From Dendrocalamus latiflorus (taxonomy: Eukaryota; Streptophyta; Magnoliopsida; Poales; Poaceae), in NCBI GenBank assembly GCA_017311315.1, contig CM029647.1:11382577-11446576 (forward strand): a stretch of 64,000 bases of DNA, in the 5' to 3' direction. This document shows, in pieces, positions 1 through 10,599 of this stretch. The position numbers and the translations under genes are program-made. The first letter of the stretch is position 1; each line of letters starts with the position of its first letter. The notes under the pieces were generated by a model that saw only the letters and a program-made list of their open reading frames with translations, did no database searches and was not told the DNA's origin.

Positions 1-40
1 ATACATAACGTAGAACTGAATCTGGATATACGCGGAGAAC

Positions 41-1310
41 CGTGTGAGTGAAGAGTACATTAATGATATTTCTGCTTTTACAAGAGCCGCCGAGAAATAT
101 ATGTTGAATAAGGGGTGGAATATATGTACTGTCCATACATTGACTGTGAAAATCTAAGATGTTTAAGAACTGAGAGCAGATTGAAGCGCATGCACTTTGA
201 TTCGAAGGAGTTTTAAAAAGGGGTATGCACGTTGGACCAGTATGGTGAAGAGCAGATTATACAAGAAGGTAGTAATAATGACATCGACAATGAAATCAAT
301 CATATGCCGTCAGATGATCATGTTGATTGTGGTTTTGATTCGGATAGTCTGAATGATAACAATCAGGATCAGATGCTTCGTGATGCAGAAGGGAACTGTG
401 ATAAGAGAGAGTATATTAAATTTCGGGTTTTGATGGAGAACTCAGAGAAACTTTTGTTTATGTGCTGCAAGTCAAAGTACATGAGGTTGTCAGCCATGAT
501 TGAACTATTGAAATTAAAGGCAAGCAACAGTTGGTCCGATAAGAGTTTCACGGCACTGTTAGGTCTTTTAGCGGATATGCTTCTAGAGGGAAATGAGTTG
601 CCCAAAACTATCTACAAAGTTAAGAAGGTTCTTTGTCCATTGAAAATGGAAGTAGAAAGAATAAATGCAAATATGAACGATTGTATTCTCTATTGTAAAG
701 AGTATGCAAACATACATGCATGTCCAGTGTACAACGCATGCCAATATAAGCGTAAGAATCAATCAGATGATGGCAAAGGAATAGAGGTGAAGAGAGGACT
801 TCCTGCTAAGGTGGCATGGTATCTTTCTACAATTCCCCATCTGAAACAGTTTTTTTGCAAACCCAAGGAGGCAAAACTGCTACGTTGGCACTCGGAGGAG
901 AATAAGAATGATATAATGCTAAGAGACCTTACTGATTCCTCTTAGTGGAGAAACTTCGATAGAATTTTTGTAGACTTTGGTGCAGAACAGAGGTATATAA
1001 TGTTCGGATTGAGTACAAATGGAATAAATCATTTTGGTAACATGAGCAGCTGACATAGCACTTGGCTCATGACTTTCTGCATATACAACCTTCCTCCTTG
1101 GTTGTGTATGAAGCGGAAGTATATTTTGTTGTCGATACTTATCCAAGGGCTGAAACAACATGGGAATGATATTGATGTGTACCAACCGTTGGAGTAGCTG
1201 CGCATCCAACCCTACCTCAAAAGCGACCAGCAATTTTCTGTCGATGACATCCTGGTAATAATTATTATCTCTGGAATGTTCGATCCATTGATAGGCCTAT
1301 TGGAGTAGCT
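41..1310 (+). pseudogene. TNP2-like CACTA transposase remnant (Transpos_assoc + Transposase_21)
   Basis: The first 200 bases read as a transposase-associated domain (EYINDIS, CPYIDCEN, then KGYARW across a stop). An open stretch at about 232-945 continues with the TNP2-type segment: SDKSFTALLGLLADMLLEGN, a cysteine/histidine patch around CILYCKEY and HACPVYNACQYKR, then KVAWYLSTIPHLKQFF. Past the stop at 943-945 the homology resumes at about 1081 with YNLPPWLCMKRKYI and GNDIDVY, motifs of the Transposase_21 family that bind and cut CACTA termini. Stops separate the blocks, so no full transposase can be made. No intact catalytic domain is visible. Confidence 0.85.
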
Positions 1311-1330
1311 AGTTTTGTATAATCATGTAG

Positions 1331-1560
1331 GTGGCTACGAAGTGCAAGATTCAAGTGATACATACCTCTGTTGCCTTGTGCGCTGCTTGGGGTCAGGCGT
1401 ATCTATTCGGCCCCGAGGCCTTGGTGCACGGTGTATCTCCAGCATCAGGTTTCGCAAAAGTTAACGTGGATGGTGTTCATGCTAATGTTGAGGTCACCCT
1501 GCTGCAGATGCCCCCAACAACGAGGTTATGACTCTAGGGCAAGATATTGGAAAATTCATC
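1331..1560 (+). pseudogene. CACTA second-ORF remnant
   Basis: A short open stretch reads TKCKIQVIHTSVALCAAWG, then VHGVSPASGFAKVNVDGVHA and NVEVTLLQMP. It resembles the stretch upstream of the protease-like region in rice CACTA second ORFs, where such 'AxGxV...VHxVPLG...KV' blocks occur. It lies between the transposase and Ulp1-like remnants, as expected. From about 1600 to 1760 there is a short degenerate repeat of 'CTGCACCGGTGCCAAGTCCA' type. Function is inferred from position and weak similarity only. Confidence 0.5.
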
Positions 1561-2189
1561 TAGTAGCCCAACAGCAACATCTGCCTGGAGAATTCTGCAC
1601 CTGTGCCCAGACCACAAGAACTATCTGCACGGGTGCCAAGTCCACTTGAGCTGCCTGCATCGGTGCCAAGTCCACTCGAGCTATCTGCACCGGTGTCAAT
1701 TCCACATGTGCAATATGCACCAACGCTACCTGCACAAACGTAGTAAGGGCACGGTGCATCTATATCTCGTGCCCGGTCGACTACCGTGAAGTCGATCTAC
1801 AGCCGAGGCGGTAAGAGCAAACTAAAGAAGACAGATAATGAGATTTCTTACTTGCCGTTGGCCTGAAAATTTATGCTAGGTGAGCCGTTGGTCGTCCCGG
1901 AAGAGCGCTTCCTAACTCTGGGACTATATTGCTAGAGATTGCATATGTATTACATGGAACAGACCAACAAGCTAGAAGAACAACGGAGCTCGGGTGTCAA
2001 TATCAAGTTTATGCCGCATCATCTACAGAACAATATTCATGACTGTGTCTTCACGGTGACCATCGACGACTTATTCCTTCTCTTCACACTCGATGCCTTC
2101 GACACCTTACTCATTCGATGCTGGACACTGTAAGTATATACAATTATGGTCTATGTTTATGTAATATCGATAAATGTCATATATAACTC

Positions 2190-2910
2190 ATTACTTTTGT
2201 ATATATATAGATACATGGTTACTGAAGCTAGATTATCGAAATCACCGATTGATTTTTTTTGACCTATGCTTGGTTTCCATGTATACCATCAAGGAGGATG
2301 CATCCTTCATCGAGAATTACATGACGAAGGAATTGGAGGCTTACCGCGATAAGGAATTCATACTAATGCCCTACAACCGGGGGTAAGTACTACACTAGTG
2401 GCTATACCTATTGATTTGTACTTTATAAGCAACACGAACTTATGTTTAGTGACCATGATATACATGTGTAGGTTTTACTGGATTCTAATTGTAATTATAC
2501 CAAAATGGAACAGGGTAATATACCTTGATTCCCTAAAGAGGAACAAAACCGACAACACAGTTGTCCAATAAGTAATCGACAGATAAACACATTTTCTCTA
2601 TAGATAACTGTATTGTAGTCTTTCCTTCCTTCCCAATGACTAAGGCTAACTTTTTGGAATCACGTAAGTCATTCACGATGTACGTTGCAAAGGTACAAAA
2701 ATTCAAAGGAGGGATCAACGTCCTGCGACACGTTCTAGATTTATCGGTATTTGCTAGTACACATTAATCCTATTTAACACTTCGTAGTAGTACCTCTCGA
2801 ACTAACAAATTCTATTTTTGCAGCGCCACCAACAGCCGCCTGGCAACAACACCTGTGGATTCTATGTTTGCCACAACATGCAACTGCTCATCGGTTCTGC
2901 AAAGAACAAT
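2190..2910 (+). pseudogene. Ulp1-like (C48) cysteine protease domain remnant of the CACTA element
   Basis: Three blocks separated by apparent introns or frame breaks read like the Ulp1-type protease carried by many rice CACTA and Mutator elements. The first (about 2290-2385) ends KEFILMPYNRG. The second (about 2470-2570) reads FYWILIVIIPKW...VIYLDSLKR, the place where active enzymes have the catalytic His-Trp and Asp. The third (about 2818-2920) reads QQPPGNNTCGFYVCHNMQLL, the place of the catalytic Cys (CGFYVC). The His of the usual HW pair is replaced (FYW), so catalysis is doubtful. No promoter is evident. Confidence 0.7.
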
Positions 2911-3344
2911 CCAGAGGTTTGTCAATCTTGCAATAATTATTTCATACTTATCAATTTATATATACACAACATTGATCTTCCTACAACAGGTTTCATCCAT
3001 CGCTACAACTCCGTTCAAATAGGTTGACCTCAAACATAAGGATAATGTGCTTACTTCTTGATGTCTAAAATCATAAAAGAAGATGGAGAGTTTCATAATG
3101 TAGAATGAATTTCACTAGGATAAGATTGAACTTAATTATTCATGTGTGTGTGTGTTCATGGATGGATACTTTTTTTTCTGTGAATTGATTTGTGAAATGG
3201 TTGTTCTTGTTTTTTGAAATGAATGAATGTGAATTGAATGTATGTATTCTGTGTTGATCTGCTAGTTTGTTTCAGAGAGCATGGTTAGCATTTTTTGAGA
3301 CTAGCCAGCAAATAGAAATAGATTTAGGAATAGAAAAATATCAC

Positions 3345-3550
3345 AGACTGTTATTTTCTCTTAACCATCTGTGTTTGTTTACTATCACAGACGGTAATAA
3401 AAATCGTCTATGATAATCTTTATCACAGATGGTTTGAAAGCTATCTGTGATAAACTTGTATTATTATTGGCCCTTAAACTCAAACGGCTTATAAAATTAT
3501 GTGTGATGATGTTTTTAAACTATCTGTGATGATCTTTTATGTAAATAGTG
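3345..3550. repeat. CACTA subterminal repeat array and terminus
   Basis: Several copies of TATCACAGACGGT and its reverse complement (for example ACCATCTGTG, ATCACAGATGGTTT, CTATCTGTGAT) are spaced 20-40 bases apart. They end in a degenerate CACTA terminus at 3541-3550. Such arrays are the usual binding sites for the CACTA DNA-binding protein. The same motif fills both ends of the 7881-9065 element. Confidence 0.8.
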
Positions 3551-4975
3551 ACGGCCTATAGCATCCACATATTGCGCTCAGCTTTCGTAATCTTTGCCTA
3601 GACTGGTCAATTGTCGAGGCCATCATCCAACTTAGGCAGGCTTATTAGTGATGTACGGATAGCAACCGCCATAACATCAACAATGGTGATAAGTAGTAAT
3701 GATAGGGCTTAATTGTGGCAACCCGACAATGTCACTAGCTACCTTAGAAAGCATATCAATCTATAGCCAACATCGGATAAAATATAACTTTATCCGGTAT
3801 ATGTACACCAGACCAGGGTATCACAACGAAGCACTAGACTGACATGCTAGGTGGTGACGTTGTTGGGTCGCCACATTAATGAACCCTACATGGAGTAGAA
3901 ACATGCATGAACGTCGAAGAAAATTAGGCAAACCATATTATTTTACAATATGCGTAACAGTTGATTCAGCTAGTAAGAAGAAGCAAAACCGTAAAAGCAC
4001 ACAAGGTGCTAGAAAAACAAAAACAAAAGGCAGATTACAATGGAAAACAGGACGCTACAATTGGGGCGTGGCTTAGTGGTAGATCACAAGATTGTGGTGG
4101 CTGGACTAGTCTTCTTTGAAGGTAGCTATTTCTTTTTCCTTTTCTTTCTTTTTTTGCAAACCTAAAGATAGGCAGTTCTTTCTACCTATTTTGGTTTTTT
4201 TTATCGACACACTTCAGTTCTGACTAATTTGAAATTTCAGTCGCTGGTGCTAACTGCTTAGAATATCACTCTGCGCAATACAAATAGATACAGAATCTCA
4301 CAAGTCAGCTACGAACTTATTTCTGACCACAAAAGAAACAGGCAAACCAGCAATACTCAATAATTAATAATCACTTCATGCAAGGAAGCACATGGATCTA
4401 CACGCCTACACATAAACTAAAGTTTGCAGTCAACCTCAAATCTCACGCTTTATATTCTATCCCAAATAGCGACCACGTGACTCCATTTAAACGAGTCGGC
4501 TTCTTAATTTTAATTTATTTTTTATATTATCTATAAAAATTTAATAGTGTTTATTTATTTATTTTTAATTGAATAATTAAAAACCTAACAGCCGTTACTC
4601 TATAATAATTTCAGTCAAAAACCAATAGTTGGAAGCCACGTTGAACGGCCCATGAAGCTAGCATGCTACTGTTCATGTGGCCAATTTCGTATGGAGTTGA
4701 AAGCTGCCTTTGTTTAATATGCGTCAGAATATAAAAATATCACGGTCTTTTCGAATGTCGGCCTTCACTCTCTTTTTTTCGTTTGGTCGTAGTGTTTTTT
4801 GCTACAAGCACACGACACATAATCTTGGATGTGGATATACAACATAATGGTATATATATACCATGTTTGGAATAGGGATTATTTTCGAATCCTATAGAAA
4901 TTGACTCGTGTTATATAAAATTCATGCATACAAAATTTCTATAAAAATTTTGCATTCTAGATGGAGCTATACTAT
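3551..4975. other. intergenic, no gene recognised
   Basis: AT-rich sequence without a convincing reading frame. A GGGGCGTGGCTTAGTGGTAG string near 4062 resembles the 5' half of a tRNA, but no T-arm follows. Confidence 0.6.
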
Positions 4976-5240
4976 CTACTCTCTTCATCCAAATTTATAG
5001 GGTATATTTTTTAAATGATCTTGTCCATAAATATATGGTTTATTTTATGTTTTAATATAAAATTAGTATGATGTTTCCTATATAGCCATAATAAATATCC
5101 AGATTTACTTGATATTGTCTGTATGCATAAATTGAATATAATACTCAAAGAAAATAATTAATGATAACTTAGTCATTTTTAACATCTTCTTAGTCTATGT
5201 GTCAAAACAAAATGCGTCTTATAAATTTGAACGTGAGTAG
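4976..5240. mobile_element. Stowaway/mariner-like MITE (diverged)
   Basis: The left end CTACTCTCTTCATCCAAATT and the reverse complement of the right end, CTACTCACGTTCAAATTTAT, match as imperfect terminal inverted repeats of about 25 bases around an AT-rich, non-coding core. The TIR resembles the CTCCCTCCGT class of grass Stowaway MITEs. A TA target duplication is plausible but cannot be shown exactly. Confidence 0.5.
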
Positions 5241-7170
5241 AAAATAGTATCTCTAAATAATTGCCCATGTACTAGTAGACGATTTGTCATATGCATTACA
5301 ACCCCTGCTTCTTTCATGTCATGAAAGCACATGCGAAGACTCCCCTGATAACTGGACTCCATATTAATCCCAAGTTTAATTACTCATTCAAGACTTGTGA
5401 AAGTACACACATGACCATTATTATTACTACCAGTAGTTATTCCAGTCCCCTTTTATGAAAAGACAAATGGTTTACCTTTTTAGCAATGATTTTCGCAGTT
5501 AGTTTTTTTTTTATGCTCATTACTTTCAGGTTTGTGTGCGCGTATGCATGATCACGGCCAAACAGCCGTGAATTGGGAAGTGTACAGTGTACTGCGCAGG
5601 TGTTGCCCAAACTCAAAAGGAGATTAAAAGAGAAGGCGACGAGAGAAGAAAAAGGGACGTTTGCCAGCGTGCGTTTTGTACTGGCTAAATTCCGCTGAGT
5701 ACTTGGGTGCGCCACCGACCGATGGAAGGATAGACCCATCAATCAAATCAAGTGACGCGTGACATGACACATCCTTAGGTAACGCCTCTTAGACGGGAGA
5801 ACCTTTTCTAACAGGAGGAATTCGTGTCCACCTGTCACCTACTGTACCAGAGTTGTTTGGAGTAATTTCACACTGGGGTACTAGTGTACTACCGTTGGGC
5901 TCCATGTGGACCATGGAAATTCCAAAGGAATTGCATGAGAACTATTGCTGTTTTCAATAAAAATTTATGTGTTTTGTTCTGAACAGGTCAGACTCTAATA
6001 GAGTCTTTACACGAGGTATGGAACACGAGATTTTTTTTCCAGTTCTCACAAAATTTTAATCGCTTTTTTTTATGAAATTCGTACGTTCCAAACATACACT
6101 TAGCTAGCAATCCATCTTGCAGGAATAGGAGTGGGTAGCAGGAGTGAGCAGAGGGACAGCTCCCAAGATAAGCTCACGTGGGAAGGATGGCAAAGGTGTT
6201 GGGATTTTAATGCAAGCTTTCATTATTCTCTACTGGAATGTCCCTGTCTGGCTGGGGAGGAGAAGCAGGGAGTGTACTGTTTAGCAATCCCTGATCAAAT
6301 TCTTTAAGCCCTTTTGTTTAATTAGACGAGGGGCATGCAGTGCCTGAGCCCTGAGGCGTATGACTGGTGTGCGTTCGATCTCTTGCACTGGTGCATCACC
6401 ATGCGTGGGATAAAAGGCCATGTCTCTTTCGGCAAAGCAATTGAAGGCAGCCCGGAGGAAGCCAAAAGTTGTAAGAATCACACTGTCCACAAGCGCAGCA
6501 GTGCACAGACACGGTTGCTGTTCTACGGATTCAGATCTCCCCACAGGGGAAACGAAACGGGCAAGGCTTGCCCCCGTTGCTGCAGCTTGCGATCTTGTTT
6601 GGTGTACTTGCGGCTGTCGGAACCGGCCGGCTGATCGGAGTTCAGAGGAAAACACAACCATCCTTGTCGTCAGTTGCGGCGCCCGTGCATTTCTTTTTCT
6701 TTATTGTTTTTCTGAAAGGGATGCGCCGTGCATTTGGACTAGAAAATGACCAAATCTTTGTTTCCATGACAAAACTTGGGCTATGGATCAAAGCTGGGCC
6801 AAATTTGGACAAGATGGCCGATTTTTGCTAGCACCGCTTTTAGCGAGGTGGGGTTACAAACAAGAAAGTCTAACACAAGCATTTTCAAACCATACGTGAT
6901 ACAAATCTCAGCTTTTCAAAAAGAAAAAAAATCCACAACCACAAGCATATGTGCTCGAACAAAAAATACTACAAACATACACCCTTTCAAATTTCCAATT
7001 GTTACTTTATCTGGCCCTGCAATTTGAGCATTTATTGCAACAATTCTAAAAACTACACTGCCAATTTATAGCAAACATACAAAGAACATAAGTATTCATC
7101 TCATAGCCAACATATTGTCTACAATCTTCCAAATGCCAAAACAAATCAGCCGCCCATGCAAACCCACACA
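5241..7170. other. intergenic, no gene recognised
   Basis: Mixed sequence. Open frames near 5437-5742 and 6281-6830 lack recognisable domains and overlap each other on both strands, so I treat them as chance. There are fragments of MITE-like A/T-rich sequence around 5870-6110. Confidence 0.5.
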
Positions 7171-7716
7171 TAGGAGTGAAAACGGATTGAATACGGATCG
7201 GATAGTGCTCAAACCATATTCGCATCTATATTTTTTTTTCTTGGATTCGAAGACGAATACGGACCGGACTAATATCATATATGAATTCGAATTGAATATC
7301 TACCCAATTTGGTTGGATCTAGATATCCTCATAACTTATGTAGTATGAAGACATTAATTATATTTTATCCTCGTATAATCACACTTAATCATTCTATTTC
7401 ATTTACTTCACATAAAGAAACACGAATTCACACTCAATTTAAAAAATTTGTCCAACTAATTAGTCATATTATAAAAAAAATATGCATATTGCTTCATCGA
7501 ATATGAATATGGATACGGATAATCCAGATAAAATAATATTTCATATGGTAAAAGTTCATATCATATTCGCATCCATATTATTTATGCAAATTCAAATTTA
7601 AATATGAATAGGATAGAAATTGTTAATCAGATGGAAAAATCTATACCATATTCACATCCTATCAAATATGATAACCGGATAATACAGATAATTCGTATTC
7701 ACTTTTCACCCCTACC
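7171..7716. mobile_element. hAT-type non-autonomous element
   Basis: The left end is TAGGAGTGAAAACGGATTGA. The right end, read on the other strand, is TAGGGGTGAAAAGTGAATAC preceded by GG. The direct repeat CCCACACA lies immediately outside at 7163-7170 and 7717-7724, which fits the 8-bp duplication of hAT elements (two extra bases sit inside the right copy). The interior is AT-rich with many ATATGAATA / GGATACGGAT words and no coding frame. Confidence 0.7.
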
Positions 7717-7880
7717 CCCACACACTCAAGCAGCTAGCACCTCCCAAATTGGCTTCTCTATCACCCAAGGGTGAATCCATTAGGTGAGCTTGGCTAGGCT
7801 CGAGTCCACCCTCCATCGGCACTAGAACCCCCACCCCCTCCTTCTCCCCTAACCTCGGCCAGCCATGTTGATGAAGCTAT

Positions 7881-9065
7881 CACTACTACAAAACAAGCTA
7901 TACTAGACACTTCATCACATACGGTTAACCAAAACCGTCAATATTAAGTACAACCACAGACGATTTTAATACAAACCGTCTGTAAAGAGAACTATCACAG
8001 ATGATTCATGGCGAAAACCATTTGTGAAGTATCACAGACGGTTCTTACCAAGAACCATTTGTGATATTGCCAAATATCACAGACGGGTTTTTATTTAAAC
8101 CATCTGTGATACTTCACAGATAATTTGTATTACAAACCGTCTGTAATATTATCTCATCACAAACAGTTTGCATTAAAAATCATATGTGATATTTTGCCGC
8201 CTCCTCTATTCAAACTTTCAAACTAAAGCGTCACGACCTCTCGGTTCCACTACCCAAATGCCCTTATATATGCCTCTCCCACACACCTTCCCCAAACACA
8301 CTCCAAACCAATCCGCTTGCTAGCTCCCCCAAGTCGCCGATTGAAGCACCGGCTGCCTCCCCCGAGCTCCTCCGCGTCCGGTTGTGACATCATGGTTCAC
8401 TACCGAAGGCACTCTTGTCGTAAGAGTGTTTTCTGCAGTGTCACCGTGACACAACGGTGATGCCTCCTCTCCTTCATCAGCGCCAGTACTTTGTTCATAC
8501 CACCATCCGATCCCCTCCCCTCTCTTCCGTGATGCTTAGATAGATATGATGCATGTGAAAATTATTTGTTGATGCCTTAATTCTTGCATGTGATACTTGG
8601 AGGGATATGGATAGGATGATCACGTTTTCATAAATAGGTCTGGTTTGGTTCATATGTATTCTCTGATTGTGCTATTTTATAACACAATTAGCGCAAAATA
8701 GCGCAATCAGAGAATGTTGATAAACTGAAGGGGGCCTATTTTTGAGTTCAGTCGAAACTTATCACAGAAGATTCTATTTAAGAACCGTTTGTGATAATAT
8801 ACTATCACAGACAGTTCGTAATATGAACCTATGAACTATCTGTGATAATATACTATCACGGACGACTAATAATAAGAACCGTCTGTAATAATCGTTATCA
8901 CAAACAATTCTATTTAGGAACTGACTGTGATAATTGTATCACAGATGGTTCAAAAATCGTATGTAATACACTTAGGGTGTTATAGACCTATAAGCACATA
9001 TGGTTCAAAAAACCGTCTACGATGACGTTATTGAACTATTTGTGATGAGCTTTTCTGTAGTAGTG
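7881..9065. mobile_element. complete non-autonomous CACTA element with TAT target duplication
   Basis: The left terminus is CACTACTACAAAACAAGCT. The right terminus, read on the opposite strand, is CACTACTACAGAAAAGCTCA. TAT flanks both sides (7878-7880 and 9066-9068), the 3-bp duplication expected of CACTA transposons. About 300 bases at each end are filled with TCACAGACGGTTTT-type subterminal repeats in both orientations. The central part (about 8190-8750) is unique, with a TTATATATG string at about 8262 followed by C-rich, 5'-UTR-like sequence, but no transposase. It must depend on a partner in trans. Confidence 0.88.
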
Positions 9066-9830
9066 TATGGAAGCTGATCTGTGCACCCTGAACTGAGGGA
9101 AGAGAAGACTACGGTATGGACCAGCCGGGCTAATTTGCTCACATATTGCCATATCAGCCCACAATCACAAGGCCCAACTCCAACTAGCAACTGAGCGTCT
9201 AAACCCACCCCACTAGATGCAATCCAAAGGACGAGGAGGATTAATCGAGGAATTGGAAGGAGCTTACTTGAGCCTAACTTCCTGGGAGAGGAGTGAAAAG
9301 AAAACCCTAACCCTAGGGCCGGCAGCCTGCAACGTGATTAGGCACTCAGGTGCGCGCACAGCCACATGGAGAAGGTAGGGCGATGGTGTGATGGGGCGAT
9401 GTTTGGCGACCACATGGGGGAGCGAGAGCGAGCGTTGGCACGACAAGCCGGGGCAGGCCTGGCGGACGACTGGACACTGGGATGCGGATGGAGGAGGGGG
9501 CGAGGAGGCGGCGTGTTGCAGTGCCGCATGGCCATGGCCTACACAGGCAATAGGCGATTTGGATATTGGGGAAAGTGAGCTGGTTGGGGAGGAAGACAGT
9601 AATTTGATTTGGGGTGTGTGTATATATATTCTTTTTCTCAGCTAAATTATTCATTTACTCTTGATTCTTGATGTTGTATAGTGAATTAGTCATGATCGAT
9701 GAAATTAGTATTGGGTAATCGTCTAATTGATAATTTTCTACAGAATGATTAAATTTACAAATTGTTTTTAACTTTACAATAACGGATAAGCAAAATACTG
9801 ATTTACTTGCTTGTTTGTCTCAATTTAGTC
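9066..9830. other. upstream flank of the TCP gene, no gene recognised
   Basis: GC-rich open frames on both strands at 9260-9650 carry no known domain. A GTATATATATTC string at about 9619 could serve as a distal TATA box, but nothing ties it to the gene downstream. Confidence 0.4.
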
Positions 9831-10124
9831 GTCTTTTTAGGTCCACAGCTATCACCCTTTGGGCTCTAGCCCCAGCCAGGCAGGAGCCAGCAGCAGCTCT
9901 TACTCTGCTGGAACTCCCCAAGCAAGCAATCTCTCTCCTCTGATACACATTCACAGAGAGTGGCCGGAGCACTGAAACACTCTCTCTCCTCACTAAATCC
10001 CAAATCCTACTCTTATCATCCTGTCTTCTTGCCTCCTGCTCTCTCCCCAAGCTCCCACACCCAAGAGGAGGAGGAGAGAGAGAAGCAAAAGCTTTGCCTT
10101 CCCCGGCCGTCCCCCCCTGCTAAA

Positions 10125-10156
10125 ATGTGATGTCCAATCCATCAGATTGCTTCTAG
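10125..10156 (+). promoter_or_regulatory. overlapping start-stop uORF and 8-codon uORF in the TCP leader
   Basis: ATGTGATG at 10125 holds a minimal ATG-TGA start-stop element. Its TGA overlaps a second ATG at 10130, which opens an 8-codon frame closed by TAG at 10156. Both precede the TCP coding region. Whether they are in the mature transcript depends on splicing of the leader: a plausible acceptor CCTAG lies at 10271. Start-stop uORFs are known in plants to stall or divert ribosomes. A role here is inference. Confidence 0.45.
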
Positions 10157-10161
10157 TTTAG

Positions 10162-10599
10162 TCCCCCACTCCTCACCTGGGTCAGTCCCTGGCCACCACT
10201 TCCCCCTCTCATGCATGTATCCGCCTTCTTCTTGATTCGTTTGATGGTTTTTGTGTTTCTTGTCGTCCTAGTTATGGGATCCGGCGAAGTGGATGGACGC
10301 GCATTGGAGCAGTAGCAGTAGCGGAGGCGAAGCAGGCCGGGGATCTGGATCCGAGGCACCACTACCGGGTTCCGCACGGAGGCGACGGCGTAGGAGGAGG
10401 AGGAGGAGGAGGCGGCGGCGGCGGCGGGCAGCAGGAAGCAGATGAGCACCACCACCACAGGCTGCTGCAGCTCCACCAAGAAGTGCAGGACCAAGAACCG
10501 CCGCCGGTCCCCGTCTTCCAGCTCCAGCACCTGCAGGCGGCGTCAGTGAGGCAGCCGGGCTCATCCGCGTCGTCCGCCGAGTATGCCCTTCTCGCGCCC
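10162..10599 (+). other. open in-frame 5' extension of the TCP coding frame without ATG
   Basis: The TCP reading frame stays open upstream of the first in-frame ATG (10600) back to a TAG at 10159-10161, with no ATG between. The translated extension looks like protein (DPRHHYRVPHGG, a run of about eleven glycines at 10399-10431, HHHHRLLQLHQEV, VPVFQLQHLQAASVRQPG). The true N-terminus may therefore come from an upstream exon, from a non-AUG start, or this segment may be leader. Another frame opens with ATG at 10293 (MDAHWSSSSSGGEAG) but runs into a stop by about 10445. Confidence 0.5.

Larger units (their letters stand above)
1..3550 (+). mobile_element. 3' part of a decayed CACTA (En/Spm) DNA transposon, truncated by the window start
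   Basis: The segment holds a TNP2-type transposase remnant, a second-ORF remnant, a Ulp1-like protease remnant and then a block of inverted and direct copies of a short motif like TCACAGACGGT (about 3345-3540). It ends at 3550 in AAATAGTG, which on the other strand reads CACTATTT, a diverged CACTA terminus. This order (transposase, protease, subterminal repeats, terminus) is typical of plant CACTA elements. Stops and frame changes show that it is dead. The left end lies outside the window. Its terminal 45 bases on the minus strand resemble those of the complete element at 7881-9065. Confidence 0.85.

Noticed and set aside
4062..4140. tRNA-like start GGGGCGTGGCTTAGTGGTAG
   Set aside because: No T-arm (GGTTCGA-type loop) or acceptor complement follows at the right distance.
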